Assembly (NCBI GenBank): GCA_944350445.1
Contig: CALVOW010000016.1
Location: 1-35,479 of the forward strand
From: an uncultured Bacilli bacterium
Lineage (GTDB): Bacteria > Bacillota_I > Bacilli_A > RF39 > UBA660
DNA length: 35,479 bases
Reading direction: 5' to 3'
Shown here: piece after piece, positions 1-8,011 of the stretch
Layout of the letters: every line of letters starts with the position of its first letter
How positions within the stretch are numbered: the stretch's first letter is position 1
Made by a program: the position numbers and the translations under genes
Notes under the pieces: model-generated
The model's input: the letters and a program-made list of their open reading frames with translations, nothing else
Told to the model about the DNA's origin: nothing
Database searches by the model: none

Positions 1-2349
1 GTTTTTAATTTTACAATAACTGGCAAAAATACTAGTAATAAAGATATTTATTATGGTATTTACTTAGAAGAAGGAGCAGAACAAACTGGAAAAACAAGAA
101 TAAAGCCAAGTGATGTAATGGTTTATTTAGAAAGTGATGGCGATAAGTTAGTAAATTCACTTCGTTATCAAGATTTTACTAATCATATTTATGTTGATAT
201 GATTCCAGCTAATACAACTAATGAAATAAGTAAAAATTATAGTTTAAGAGTTTGGTTAAGAGAAGGAATAATTGTCAGTGATACTGAGAGTAATGCTAGT
301 TATACAACTGAGGAATGGGCAAATAGTTATTTAAGTTTAAAAGTAAGAGTTGATGGAAATTTAGAAAGTATGAATATGCCTCTTATGGTTGAAAATAATG
401 AAACTTTTGTTGAGAATAACAAAGCTTATTTAATAGTTAATCTTAAAAACTATGAAAATCCTAATGAAGAAGGGGAAGTATTAGTAACTAATGATGAAAT
501 GAAACTGGAAATAAGTGGAACTAATTCCGATGTAGTATTTTCTTATAAAGATAGTTTAGGTAATGAAGTAACTGATACAAGTGACACTTTAACATTAAAT
601 TATTCCTTGAATAAAAAAACAAATGTTGAAGTACAAGTTTATGTTATTCCCAAAAATGATGCTAATAGTAATACTGATGTAACAGTTAAATTAACCAAAA
701 ATGATACAGAAACTTATCAGATAATTAAAAATATGGACATTATGGGCAATAACTATTGTTTAAACAATGGTTTTAATAAATTAGGAGATTGTATCTTAGT
801 TTCGGAACATCAAACGGATAATGTTGAGACAGCAAAAACTCAGATAGCTGATAAAGGCTATCCCAATTTAAATGATACAGCTCCAAGTTATACTTATGTT
901 GAACAATTAACTCAAAATGTTAGTGATGCCTATACAGTACCAAGCGGTTATAAATATTATTTAGCTCCTAGTTATTCTTTTGATAATACAACAGGAACAT
1001 TTAAATTAACTGGGGAAATTACAACTGATGCTTTAAGTGATACCTATTTAAATTACTATACCTGTGGGGGAACTAATGTAGGAAATAGTGCTTGTGGAAC
1101 TATCTATAAAATCTTAGGAACTGATGAAAGTTTACAACGAATAACTTTAGCAGATAGGATAACTTATAAAATAGCCAGTACCTTGCGAAGTGAACAAGGT
1201 TTATATGCCGTCGAAGACGACTATGGAACTTCTTATATCTACCGAGGCGATGTCGAAAATAACAATGTTTACTTTGGAGGATATTACTGGAAAATAATTC
1301 GGATGAATGGCGATGGCTCAATTCGGATGATTTACAGTGGAACCACCCCAGATGCTACGGGAAATGCAACCAGTATCAATAATAAAACTTATCAATACAA
1401 TACCCATTATTCTAATCCAACTTATGTCGGATATATGTATGGCAAAGATTTTTCACTTCATGCAAGTAGTGAAACAATTTATAAAAATATTGTCGCTTTA
1501 ACAACATATTATTTTGCAGATAATTATGAATTTGATTCTACAACTGAAACATTTAAATTAATAGGGAATATTACCAGTGGAACGTTTACGGAGATGAAAG
1601 ATAAATTTGTTGAATATCCATATACATGTAGAAGCACTAATAGCTCATCATCATGTGAAGTTTTAATAAAAGTAAATAGTTATATAAGTGAAACGCAAGT
1701 AAAAGCAGAGTATATTTCCTATTCTTCTAACAATTATGAAAGTACACTTACTAATGAATTTGATAGTGATATAAAGGTTGCCATAGATGCATGGTATCAA
1801 ACTAATATTGTAAGTAAGAGTGATAGTACGGATAATTTATTAACGAACTATATTGTTGATGGAACATTTTGTAATGATAGAACATTTGCGAGTTCAAACA
1901 TAGGAGATGGATATAGTTTAGTACCTAATACTTTCTATTCAGCTCAAAAAAGGTTATTTCAAGATGCTAGCAAAACAGCTACTTTAAAATGTAATCAAGA
2001 ATCTGATAAATTTTCAACAACAACAAGTAGAGGTAATGGTGATTTAACCTATCCCGTTGCTTTAATAACAGCCGATGAAGTAGCGTTAGCAGGAGGACAT
2101 CAAGGAATGAAAAATGAAAATTATTATTTAAAAACAGGTGGTTATTATTTTATCATGACACCTTCGAGTTTCTATGATGCGTTTGCTTATGCGCGCATGT
2201 ATTTCGTCCTTTCGTCAGGCGAGTTGGATCATTGGAGCGACGTCACGAATTTTTATGGTGCCCGTCCAGTTATAAATATTCGTTCAGACGTTTTAATATC
2301 ACAAGGCGATGGAACCAGTGAAAATCCCTTTATGTTGCAATTAGCTTAA
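1..2349 (+). CDS. Large secreted/surface repeat protein, 5' end outside window
   Basis: The frame is open from base 1 to TAA at 2347-2349, giving 782 residues of a longer protein; the ATG at 118 is only internal. The sequence is rich in Asn, Thr, Ser and Tyr, as in extracellular adhesin-like proteins, and no membrane segment is visible in the part present. The first 250 residues look like beta-sandwich domains. Two related modules follow, at about nt 952-1110 and 1504-1674, each with a FKLxGxIT core and a pair of Cys (YTC...C). The C-terminus ends with GARPVINI and GDGTSENPF, a tail I associate with large paralogous surface families of gut Firmicutes; the fold resembles C-type-lectin or FGE-sulfatase-like ends, but that is inference. 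The ligand is unknown. Base composition changes sharply in the last 190 bases (see the separate entry). The gene stops at a bidirectional terminator. Confidence 0.75.
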   Translation, partial: VFNFTITGKNTSNKDIYYGIYLEEGAEQTGKTRIKPSDVMVYLESDGDKLVNSLRYQDFTNHIYVDMIPANTTNEISKNYSLRVWLREGIIVSDTESNASYTTEEWANSYLSLKVRVDGNLESMNMPLMVENNETFVENNKAYLIVNLKNYENPNEEGEVLVTNDEMKLEISGTNSDVVFSYKDSLGNEVTDTSDTLTLNYSLNKKTNVEVQVYVIPKNDANSNTDVTVKLTKNDTETYQIIKNMDIMGNNYCLNNGFNKLGDCILVSEHQTDNVETAKTQIADKGYPNLNDTAPSYTYVEQLTQNVSDAYTVPSGYKYYLAPSYSFDNTTGTFKLTGEITTDALSDTYLNYYTCGGTNVGNSACGTIYKILGTDESLQRITLADRITYKIASTLRSEQGLYAVEDDYGTSYIYRGDVENNNVYFGGYYWKIIRMNGDGSIRMIYSGTTPDATGNATSINNKTYQYNTHYSNPTYVGYMYGKDFSLHASSETIYKNIVALTTYYFADNYEFDSTTETFKLIGNITSGTFTEMKDKFVEYPYTCRSTNSSSSCEVLIKVNSYISETQVKAEYISYSSNNYESTLTNEFDSDIKVAIDAWYQTNIVSKSDSTDNLLTNYIVDGTFCNDRTFASSNIGDGYSLVPNTFYSAQKRLFQDASKTATLKCNQESDKFSTTTSRGNGDLTYPVALITADEVALAGGHQGMKNENYYLKTGGYYFIMTPSSFYDAFAYARMYFVLSSGELDHWSDVTNFYGARPVINIRSDVLISQGDGTSENPFMLQLA
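2155..2275 (+). other. GC-rich 3' segment, candidate diversified (DGR-like) variable region
   Basis: I count 54 G or C in the 110 bases 2161-2270 (49 percent), against 13 of 60 in 2101-2160. Most codons end in C or T, and many (GAT, CAT, AGC, GAC, TTT, TAT, TTC) can be derived from AAT or AAC by changing only A. This is what the variable region of a diversity-generating retroelement looks like at the 3' end of a surface gene. No reverse transcriptase or template repeat lies in the window, so this is a hypothesis only. Confidence 0.35.
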
Positions 2350-2375
2350 AAAAACGATTTAATATCGTTTTTTTT
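2348..2375. terminator. Bidirectional rho-independent terminator
   Basis: An A-rich arm ending in ACGAT (2348-2358), a 5-nt loop, and ATCG followed by eight T form a hairpin flanked by A and T runs. It can end the surface-protein transcript rightward and the LysM transcript leftward. The stop codon of the LysM gene (2374-2376) lies in the T run. Confidence 0.8.
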
Positions 2376-3000
2376 AAGGAATTAAAATAATTTGCCCAAC
2401 TAAAACTTCCTCAGTTTTTAAATTATTAATTCTTTTAATATCATCAATTGTTGTATTAAACATATTAGCAATGCTTGCTAAAGAATCCCTAGTTCTTACT
2501 ACATAAGTTTGATAATTTTTAGTACTAGGAATAATAATTTCGGTTCCAATTTGTAATGTATTATTAGGTAAATTATTTATTGTTTTTAAATCATCAATAG
2601 ATATATTATAACGTTTAGCTATATTATACAAAGTATCCCCTGGTTTAACTATATAAATAATATTTTCACTTGTTTGTTTTTTAGGAATTAATAATTCATC
2701 GCCAATATGTAAAATAGTTGATCCTTTTTCATTATAATTAATTAAATCTTCTAAAGAAATGTTATAATCAGCAGCAATCGAATATAAATTATCTCCCTTT
2801 TTTACAGTATAAATAATATAATCACATGGAAGACTTTCTTCTACTTTTATAATTGGTAATTTTAAAATTTGGCCAATTTGTAAAATATTTGATTGTAAGT
2901 TATTTAAAGCTTTTAAAATACCAATTGTTGTATTGTTAGCTTTGGCTATTTCATATAAATTATCATTTTCTTTGACTATATAAATATTATTATTGTCCAT
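2374..3000 (-). CDS. Protein made of four LysM domains
   Basis: 208 residues that consist almost only of four LysM modules, at about residues 5-50, 62-106, 117-161 and 166-208. Each has the family pattern of Y-V-K-x-G/N-D-x-L-Y-x-I-A, then I-x-x-L, N-N and I-x-x-G-x-x-L/I-I-P. LysM binds N-acetylglucosamine polymers such as peptidoglycan. No signal peptide, catalytic domain or anchor is present. LysM proteins without a signal peptide are known in spore coat assembly (SafA, SpoVID, YaaH types), so a spore-related or cytoplasmic role is possible; this is inference. I chose ATG at 3000 because GAGG lies 5 nt upstream; a GTG two codons earlier (3006) would overlap that site. The gene follows the terminator of 3050-4072, so it probably has its own promoter; a TATACT at 3015-3020 is a weak candidate. 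Confidence 0.85.
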   Translation of the reverse strand: MDNNNIYIVKENDNLYEIAKANNTTIGILKALNNLQSNILQIGQILKLPIIKVEESLPCDYIIYTVKKGDNLYSIAADYNISLEDLINYNEKGSTILHIGDELLIPKKQTSENIIYIVKPGDTLYNIAKRYNISIDDLKTINNLPNNTLQIGTEIIIPSTKNYQTYVVRTRDSLASIANMFNTTIDDIKRINNLKTEEVLVGQIILIP

Positions 3001-3039
3001 ATTCACCTCGTTTAAGTATACGAGAAAAATAAAAAAAGA

Positions 3040-3072
3040 ATACTAAAAATTATTTATTAATTTTTTTAGTAT
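3040..3072 (-). terminator. Terminator of the 3050-4072 gene
   Basis: On the minus strand ATACTAAAAA (3072-3063) pairs with TTTTTAGTAT (3049-3040), followed by TTCTTTTTTT. The stop codon of the gene (3050-3052) lies in the loop, so the hairpin reuses coding sequence. Confidence 0.7.
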
Positions 3073-4072
3073 CTAAACTTGTTTGATATAGTCGCATACA
3101 TGCACTTTTAAAAGTTGCTAAACAAATAGGAATATCTTTACTTTGTAAATAAGTTATAACATTTTGTTTATCTTCGTCGGTAATTTCAATTAAATTGCCA
3201 TCTATGTTAAAAACAAATTTTTCTTTTAAAAATAGGTGAATACTATTATTCTTCAAATGACTTTTTTGATCTTTAAATTTACCAATTATAATGCGAATTT
3301 TTTTACTTTGCAAAGGATCAAGTATTTCATCAGCAACTTTTAAGAATTCATTCATACTACAAGAAGTTTCTTCTAAGAAATCTAAAATAGTAAAATTGGC
3401 TTCTTCTTTTTCAAGAATAGCTAAAATTTTATATACTTCCAATATAATAGTTTTTTGTTTAAATTCTGCATTTAATTGCATTTTTAAATTAATTTGTTCA
3501 TATAAACTGGGATCACTTTGTTTAATCATAGTTAAATATTTTTTAAATAATGTAATACTTAAGTCTTTGTTATAGCAAAATCTTTCTACTGTATAATTAG
3601 TTGTTAAAAATAAATTCAAGATATATTTTATATAATTTAAACTAGATTTTTCAGTTATAGGTATTTTAGTTTTATCTTTTTCTTTTAAATAAATATAATA
3701 GATATTTAATTTATCTCGCAATTCTTTTTTTAATTTCTCTTTTAAAAAATAAATATCTGGTCGATAAAAAATAAAATAAGATAAAATATTCGTTTCTAAG
3801 TAATTTAATGAATATCCAGTTTCATCTAAAAAGCTTATAATACTCTCTTTTGTTTTTAACTGTAATAATTTATCAAATATTCTAGCATATTCTGGTCTTG
3901 AAATATTGTTTTTTATATAGTTGGAAACAACTTCTAAAAATTTTTTAACTGGTATTTCAGATAAATTTGCATAAAGTTTTATTTTTTCAAAGTCACAATT
4001 AGCATCCATATATAATGTATAAAAATATTTGTCAATATTATCATTTTCTATTAGTTTCTCATCTTTTTTCAT
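3050..4072 (-). CDS. Unrecognised helical protein with repeated HTH-like segments
   Basis: 340 residues, Lys-rich and almost wholly helical by eye; I do not recognise a family. There is no signal peptide or membrane segment, so it is probably cytoplasmic. Five segments, spaced irregularly by roughly 40 to 80 residues, follow one pattern: hydrophobic-xx-Phe/Tyr-x-6-8-Ser/Pro-hydrophobic-xx-Phe-xxx-hydrophobic. They begin near IKLYANLSEIP, ISFLDETGYSL, VERFCYNKDLS, LDFLEETSCSM and ITYLQSKDIPI. This resembles the recognition part of a helix-turn-helix, so nucleic-acid binding or an alpha-solenoid are both possible. ATG at 4072 has AAGGAG at a good distance. It has its own promoter (4101-4129) and terminator, so it is a single-gene unit downstream of dut. 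Confidence 0.65.
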   Translation of the reverse strand: MKKDEKLIENDNIDKYFYTLYMDANCDFEKIKLYANLSEIPVKKFLEVVSNYIKNNISRPEYARIFDKLLQLKTKESIISFLDETGYSLNYLETNILSYFIFYRPDIYFLKEKLKKELRDKLNIYYIYLKEKDKTKIPITEKSSLNYIKYILNLFLTTNYTVERFCYNKDLSITLFKKYLTMIKQSDPSLYEQINLKMQLNAEFKQKTIILEVYKILAILEKEEANFTILDFLEETSCSMNEFLKVADEILDPLQSKKIRIIIGKFKDQKSHLKNNSIHLFLKEKFVFNIDGNLIEITDEDKQNVITYLQSKDIPICLATFKSACMRLYQTSLDTKKINK

Positions 4073-4100
4073 AAAAAATTTCTCCTTTAAAAACTCGTTT

Positions 4101-4129
4101 ATTATACTACAAATTTAAAAAAAAGCCAA
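4101..4129 (-). promoter_or_regulatory. Sigma-A type promoter for the 3050-4072 gene
   Basis: On the minus strand, TTGGCT (4129-4124), a 17-nt spacer and TATAAT (4106-4101). Transcription would begin near 4094, about 20 nt before the ATG. Confidence 0.65.
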
Positions 4130-4141
4130 GAAAAAAAGAAT

Positions 4142-4582
4142 TTAGTTAGTTGAACCAAATCCTCCTTGACCACGAATTGTTTCATCTAAGGAATCAACTT
4201 CTTGAAAATTTACTTTTAAATAGGGGGTAAAAATAATTTGGGCAATTCTTTCTCCTGGGGTAATTGTTTGGGTTTCTTTTGATTGATTGAAAAGAGGAAT
4301 TTTTATTTCACCTCGATAATCAGCATCAATTACACCAACTTTATTAGCAGGAGCTAGGCCTTTTTTTGTTCCCAAAGAACTTCTAGCATAAATAAGACCA
4401 ACATAACCTTTAGGAATTGCCATTGCTAGACCAGTTCCAATTAATATAGTTTCACCAGGTTTAATTTCTAGATTATCATCTAATAAAGCATATAAATCAG
4501 CACCAGCTGAGTCATTTGTTCCGTAAGTTGGAATGATAGCTCTTTCATCTAACTTTTTAATTTCTAAAATATTTTCTTTCAT
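4142..4582 (-). CDS. dut: dUTP diphosphatase (dUTPase)
   Basis: 146 residues, the normal size for a trimeric dUTPase, which hydrolyses dUTP to dUMP and PPi. This keeps uracil out of DNA and supplies dUMP for dTTP. All five family motifs are seen in order: SAGADLYAL; ARSSLG; the uracil-binding GVIDADYRGEI; ERIAQIIF; and the C-terminal P-loop-like RGQGGFGSTN. The start ATG overlaps the nrdG stop in ATGA (4579-4582), with AAGGAG upstream. It is the last gene of nrdD-nrdG-dut, so dUTP clearance is co-expressed with anaerobic dNTP synthesis. Nothing is missing, and I expect an active enzyme. Confidence 0.97.
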   Translation of the reverse strand: MKENILEIKKLDERAIIPTYGTNDSAGADLYALLDDNLEIKPGETILIGTGLAMAIPKGYVGLIYARSSLGTKKGLAPANKVGVIDADYRGEIKIPLFNQSKETQTITPGERIAQIIFTPYLKVNFQEVDSLDETIRGQGGFGSTN

Positions 4583-5106
4583 TTCTCTCTCCTTGTGTTT
4601 TTTTCGTGTAAGACAATCTTTTTGGCTTTTTTTGTTTTTTTAATATCAATTATTCTTTGATTACTAGAACCTCGGAAGTATAACATTGGATCTTTTAAAT
4701 CTTCAACAAATTTTCCATCTACTAAAACATCGATTAGATTTAAGATTGCTTGGGTTTCTTCATAAGGCATTTTTCTTAATTCTTCATATAAAAATCCAGA
4801 ATAAGCCCAAATAGTTTTTTCGGGATAAACCTCTTTAACCCTTTTTAAAAGGGGGAGAAGACCCTGTTGATTAATAAATTCAAAAGGTTCTCCTCCAAGG
4901 AGAGATAACCCGCTTACATAATCGGGTTTTAATAAATCTATGATTTCATCGATTGTATCATTAGTAAAATCTAATCCATAGTTAAAATCCCAAGCTTCAG
5001 GATTAAAGCAACCTTTACAGTGATGATTACATCCGGAAACAAAAAGACTTACGCGAACGCCTGGTCCATTTGCAACATCACGTTTTTTTATACTAGCATA
5101 TTTCAT
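4579..5106 (-). CDS. nrdG: Anaerobic ribonucleotide reductase activating protein (radical SAM)
   Basis: 175 residues. NrdG uses a [4Fe-4S] cluster and S-adenosylmethionine to place the glycyl radical on NrdD. The cluster motif CX3CX2C is Cys26-Cys30-Cys33 (GCNHHCKGCF), with NPEAW following, and the SAM-contacting GGEP is present (LLGGEPFEF). The start is ATG at 5106, giving MKYASIKK, the usual N-terminus. AGGTG lies just upstream, partly inside the nrdD stop codon, so translation is probably coupled. A longer reading from 5130 would overlap nrdD and has no good ribosome site. It overlaps dut by 4 bp at its end. Confidence 0.96.
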   Translation of the reverse strand: MKYASIKKRDVANGPGVRVSLFVSGCNHHCKGCFNPEAWDFNYGLDFTNDTIDEIIDLLKPDYVSGLSLLGGEPFEFINQQGLLPLLKRVKEVYPEKTIWAYSGFLYEELRKMPYEETQAILNLIDVLVDGKFVEDLKDPMLYFRGSSNQRIIDIKKTKKAKKIVLHEKNTRREK

Positions 5107-5113
5107 CTTGCAC

Positions 5114-7240
5114 CTATAAGTGAAGAACACGGGCTTTTATTTCTTTAGTTTTTCCAACATTCCAGAAATTTTCTCCTAGATAGCCACAAGTTCTTCTTGT
5201 TACATTCATTTTGTTTTTATCTTTATTATGACAATTTGGACATTCCCATTCTAAATCATCATTTATAATAATTTCTCCATCAAAGCCACAGACATGACAG
5301 TAATCACTTTTGGTATTAAATTCGGCATATTGAATATTTTCATAGATAAATTTAACTAATTCTTCTAAAGCTTCTAAATTATTTTGCATATTTGGTATTT
5401 CTACATAAGAAATAGCTCCTCCCGAAGAAATTTCTTGAAATTCACTTTCAAATTCTAATTTTTTAAAAGCATCAATTTCTTCTCTTACGTCAACATGATA
5501 AGAATTAGTATAATAGCCTTTATCAGTTACATCTTTAATACTACCAAATTTTTCTTTATCAATTCTTGCAAAGCGATAACATAAAGATTCAGCTGGAGTT
5601 CCATATAATCCGAATCCAAGCCCAGTTTCTTTTTTCCAAGTTTCACATTTAGCTCGTAATTTTTTCATAACTTTTAAAGCAAATTCTTTTCCAATTGGAT
5701 CGGTATGGGAAACACCTTTCATTAATTTTGTCATTTCATAAATACCAATATAGCCAAGGGAAATTGTTGAATAACCATTTTTTAAAAGTTTATCAATTGG
5801 TTCATTTTTTTCAAGTCTTGCAATAGCTCCATATTGCCAATGTACAGGACTTACATTTGATAAAGTTCCAAGTAGAGCATGATGTCTACACATCAAAGCT
5901 TCATAGCAAAGATCTAGTCTTTCTTCTAATAATTCAAAAAATTTATCTTCATCTTTATTAGCAAGGATGGCAATTTGTGGTAAATTAATGGAAACAACTC
6001 CTTGATTAAATCTTCCTTCAAATTTATAATTACCATTTTCATCTTTATAAGGTGATAAAAAACTACGACATCCCATGGGACTAAAAACATTACCTTCATA
6101 GTTTTCTCGCATTTTCTTAGCACTGATATAATCGGGATATAATCTCTTACTAGAACATTTAACTGCTAGTTTAGTTATATAATCATATTCTCCACCTTTT
6201 AAAGAGTTGAATTCATCTAAAACATAAATTAATTTTGGGAAAGCTGGCGTGACATAAACTCCTTTTTCATTTTTAATTCCCATATAACGTTGATTTAAAA
6301 TTTCTTCGATAATCATAGCTGTATATTTTAAATAAGGATCATCTTTATCTAAAAACATAAATATAGTAACAAAAGGTGATTGACCATTAGTAGTCATTAA
6401 GGTATTTATTTGATATTGAATCGTTTGAACACCTGATGAAAGTTCTTCTTTTAATCTATCACTAACTAATTCTTCGATTTCTTTTTTAGTAATTTTACCC
6501 TTATATTTTTCTGTTAATTTTTTCCGAAATTTATCTTCACTTTTCTTTAAATATTTTCCTAAGTGTTTAATATTAACTGATTGTCCACCATATTGACTTG
6601 AAGCAACTGCGGCAATAATTTGCGTTAAAACGGTACATGCCACTTGAAAACTTTTTGGCGATTCAATCATTTTCCCATTCATAACCGTGCCGTTGTCTAA
6701 CATATCGGAAATATTAATTAAGCAACAATTAAATATGGGTTGTAAAAAATAATCAGCATCGTGAAAGTGTAAAATACCTTCTTCATGGGCTTTACTAATT
6801 TTTTCTGGCAATAAAATTCTTTTAGTTAAATCCTTAGATACTTCACCAGCAATTAAATCTCTTTGAGTCGCAGCAACAATGGCATTTTTATTGGAATTTT
6901 CTTCCATTAATTCTTTATTACTATTTTTAATTAATGTTAAAATTGATTCATCAGTTGTATTAGCTTTTCTAATTAATTCTCTTTCATAACGATATAACAT
7001 ATAAGCTTTTGATAACTCATATTTATTAAGTTCAACTAATTTTTTTTCAATAATATCTTGAATATCTTCAACTAATAATCTTTTTTTCTTTAAATTTTCA
7101 ATATATTTAATTATTTTACTAATTTCTAAATCAGTTGCAGCATCATTATCAGCTACATCATGATTAGCCTTTTTAATGGCAATTCTAATTTTTTCAGGAT
7201 CGTATTCAACGATTCTTCCATCTCTTTTGACAATCTTCAT
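5114..7240 (-). CDS. nrdD: Anaerobic ribonucleoside-triphosphate reductase (class III)
   Basis: 708 residues. NrdD reduces ribonucleoside triphosphates to dNTPs with a glycyl radical, usually with formate as reductant, and works only without oxygen. An ATP-cone regulatory domain spans about residues 1-90 (KIVKRDGRIVEYDPEKI). The catalytic barrel has Cys in FNCCLIN and in MGCRSFLSPY, and GLYGTPAESL. The C-terminus has a four-Cys zinc site (CHVCG, CPNC) and the glycyl radical loop RTCGYLG, 20 residues from the end. I chose ATG at 7240 because AAGGAG lies at 7247-7252 and MKIVKRDG is the usual start; the open frame extends to 7306 but that stretch is the promoter. It heads nrdD-nrdG-dut and is divergent from a Crp/Fnr regulator. 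Confidence 0.97.
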   Translation of the reverse strand: MKIVKRDGRIVEYDPEKIRIAIKKANHDVADNDAATDLEISKIIKYIENLKKKRLLVEDIQDIIEKKLVELNKYELSKAYMLYRYERELIRKANTTDESILTLIKNSNKELMEENSNKNAIVAATQRDLIAGEVSKDLTKRILLPEKISKAHEEGILHFHDADYFLQPIFNCCLINISDMLDNGTVMNGKMIESPKSFQVACTVLTQIIAAVASSQYGGQSVNIKHLGKYLKKSEDKFRKKLTEKYKGKITKKEIEELVSDRLKEELSSGVQTIQYQINTLMTTNGQSPFVTIFMFLDKDDPYLKYTAMIIEEILNQRYMGIKNEKGVYVTPAFPKLIYVLDEFNSLKGGEYDYITKLAVKCSSKRLYPDYISAKKMRENYEGNVFSPMGCRSFLSPYKDENGNYKFEGRFNQGVVSINLPQIAILANKDEDKFFELLEERLDLCYEALMCRHHALLGTLSNVSPVHWQYGAIARLEKNEPIDKLLKNGYSTISLGYIGIYEMTKLMKGVSHTDPIGKEFALKVMKKLRAKCETWKKETGLGFGLYGTPAESLCYRFARIDKEKFGSIKDVTDKGYYTNSYHVDVREEIDAFKKLEFESEFQEISSGGAISYVEIPNMQNNLEALEELVKFIYENIQYAEFNTKSDYCHVCGFDGEIIINDDLEWECPNCHNKDKNKMNVTRRTCGYLGENFWNVGKTKEIKARVLHL

Positions 7241-7261
7241 ACTTCTACTCCTTATGTTAAA

Positions 7262-7267
7262 ATTATA
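7262..7267 (-). promoter_or_regulatory. -10 element of the nrdD promoter
   Basis: On the minus strand TATAAT (7267-7262), start of transcription expected near 7255. No good -35 lies 16-18 nt upstream (ACTGTT at 7290-7285 is poor), which is usual for promoters that need an activator. The palindrome at 7291-7304 is centred about 42 bp upstream of the expected start. Confidence 0.6.
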
Positions 7268-7290
7268 ACAAAGAAAAAATGTAAAACAGT

Positions 7291-7304
7291 GTTGCAATTG
7301 CAAC
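7291..7304. promoter_or_regulatory. Palindromic operator between nrdD and the Crp/Fnr gene
   Basis: GTTGCAATTGCAAC is a perfect 14-bp palindrome in a divergent intergenic region next to a Crp/Fnr-family gene, whose products bind symmetrical sites of this kind. Its place fits activation of nrdD (about -42) and self-repression of the regulator (it contains that gene's -35). Binding is inferred. Confidence 0.55.
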
Positions 7305-7320
7305 AAAAATTAAATATAAT
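7292..7320 (+). promoter_or_regulatory. Promoter of the Crp/Fnr-type regulator
   Basis: TTGCAA (7292-7297), a 17-nt spacer and TATAAT (7315-7320). The -35 lies inside the palindrome 7291-7304, so a protein bound there would block RNA polymerase. Confidence 0.65.
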
Positions 7321-7369
7321 GAAATTGCTATTTTAAAACCTTATTTTTAAAAGAAAAGAGGTGTGTCAA

Positions 7370-8005
7370 GTGGAAGTAAAGTCTATTTTTGAAGGAATTA
7401 GTGAAGCGGATATTGAAAAAATGTTGAAATGTTTTGAAGCAAGGAAATTAACTTTTAAAAAAGATCGAACTATTGTTACTAATATTATCAATGTTAAACT
7501 AATTGGTATTATGCTATCTGGAACTGCTAATATGGAAAGGTATGATTATAATGGTAATCGTTCGATTATTGAAAAATTATCGCCTAATTCCGTTTTTGGG
7601 GAAGTTTTTTCTCGACTTGGAAGTGATATTTCGGTAATTGCAACTAGTGATTGTGAAGTTTTATTTATTGAATATGAGCACATTATAAAAAAATGTAAGA
7701 AAGGGTGTTTGTATCATAATATTTTAACTAATAATATGTTAAAATTATTATCTCAAAAAATAGTTGAATTAAATGAAAGAGTTGAAATATTATCCAAAAG
7801 AAGTATTCGCGATAAATTACTTTCTTATTTTGAACTTTTAGCAAGTTCTAATCCAAAACGAAGTTTTCTTTTACCCTTTACATATACAGATTTAGCTGAC
7901 TATTTATCAGTTGATAGAAGTGCTATGATGCGAGAAATTAAAAACTTAAAAGAAGATGGTTTTATTCAAACAAATGGAAAAAAAATAACGATTATTCGTT
8001 ATTAA
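7370..8005 (+). CDS. Crp/Fnr family transcription regulator
   Basis: 211 residues from GTG at 7370, which has AGAGG 8 nt upstream; a GTG three codons earlier (7361) overlaps that site. The N-terminal part is a cyclic-nucleotide-binding-like beta-roll (GNRSIIEKLSPNSVFGE is its core). A long dimer helix follows, then a C-terminal winged HTH with TYTDLADYLSVDRSAMMREI. The residues that bind cAMP in Crp are not evident, and the N-terminal four-Cys iron-sulfur cluster of Fnr is absent. It does have CKKGCLYH at the start of the dimer helix, a Cys pattern seen in clostridial relatives that might sense redox, which is unproven. Divergence from nrdD and a shared palindrome suggest it controls the anaerobic reductase and itself. 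The closest named groups are ArcR/Flp-like; I cannot choose between them. Confidence 0.88.
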   Translation: MEVKSIFEGISEADIEKMLKCFEARKLTFKKDRTIVTNIINVKLIGIMLSGTANMERYDYNGNRSIIEKLSPNSVFGEVFSRLGSDISVIATSDCEVLFIEYEHIIKKCKKGCLYHNILTNNMLKLLSQKIVELNERVEILSKRSIRDKLLSYFELLASSNPKRSFLLPFTYTDLADYLSVDRSAMMREIKNLKEDGFIQTNGKKITIIRY

Positions 8006-8011
8006 TACTAT

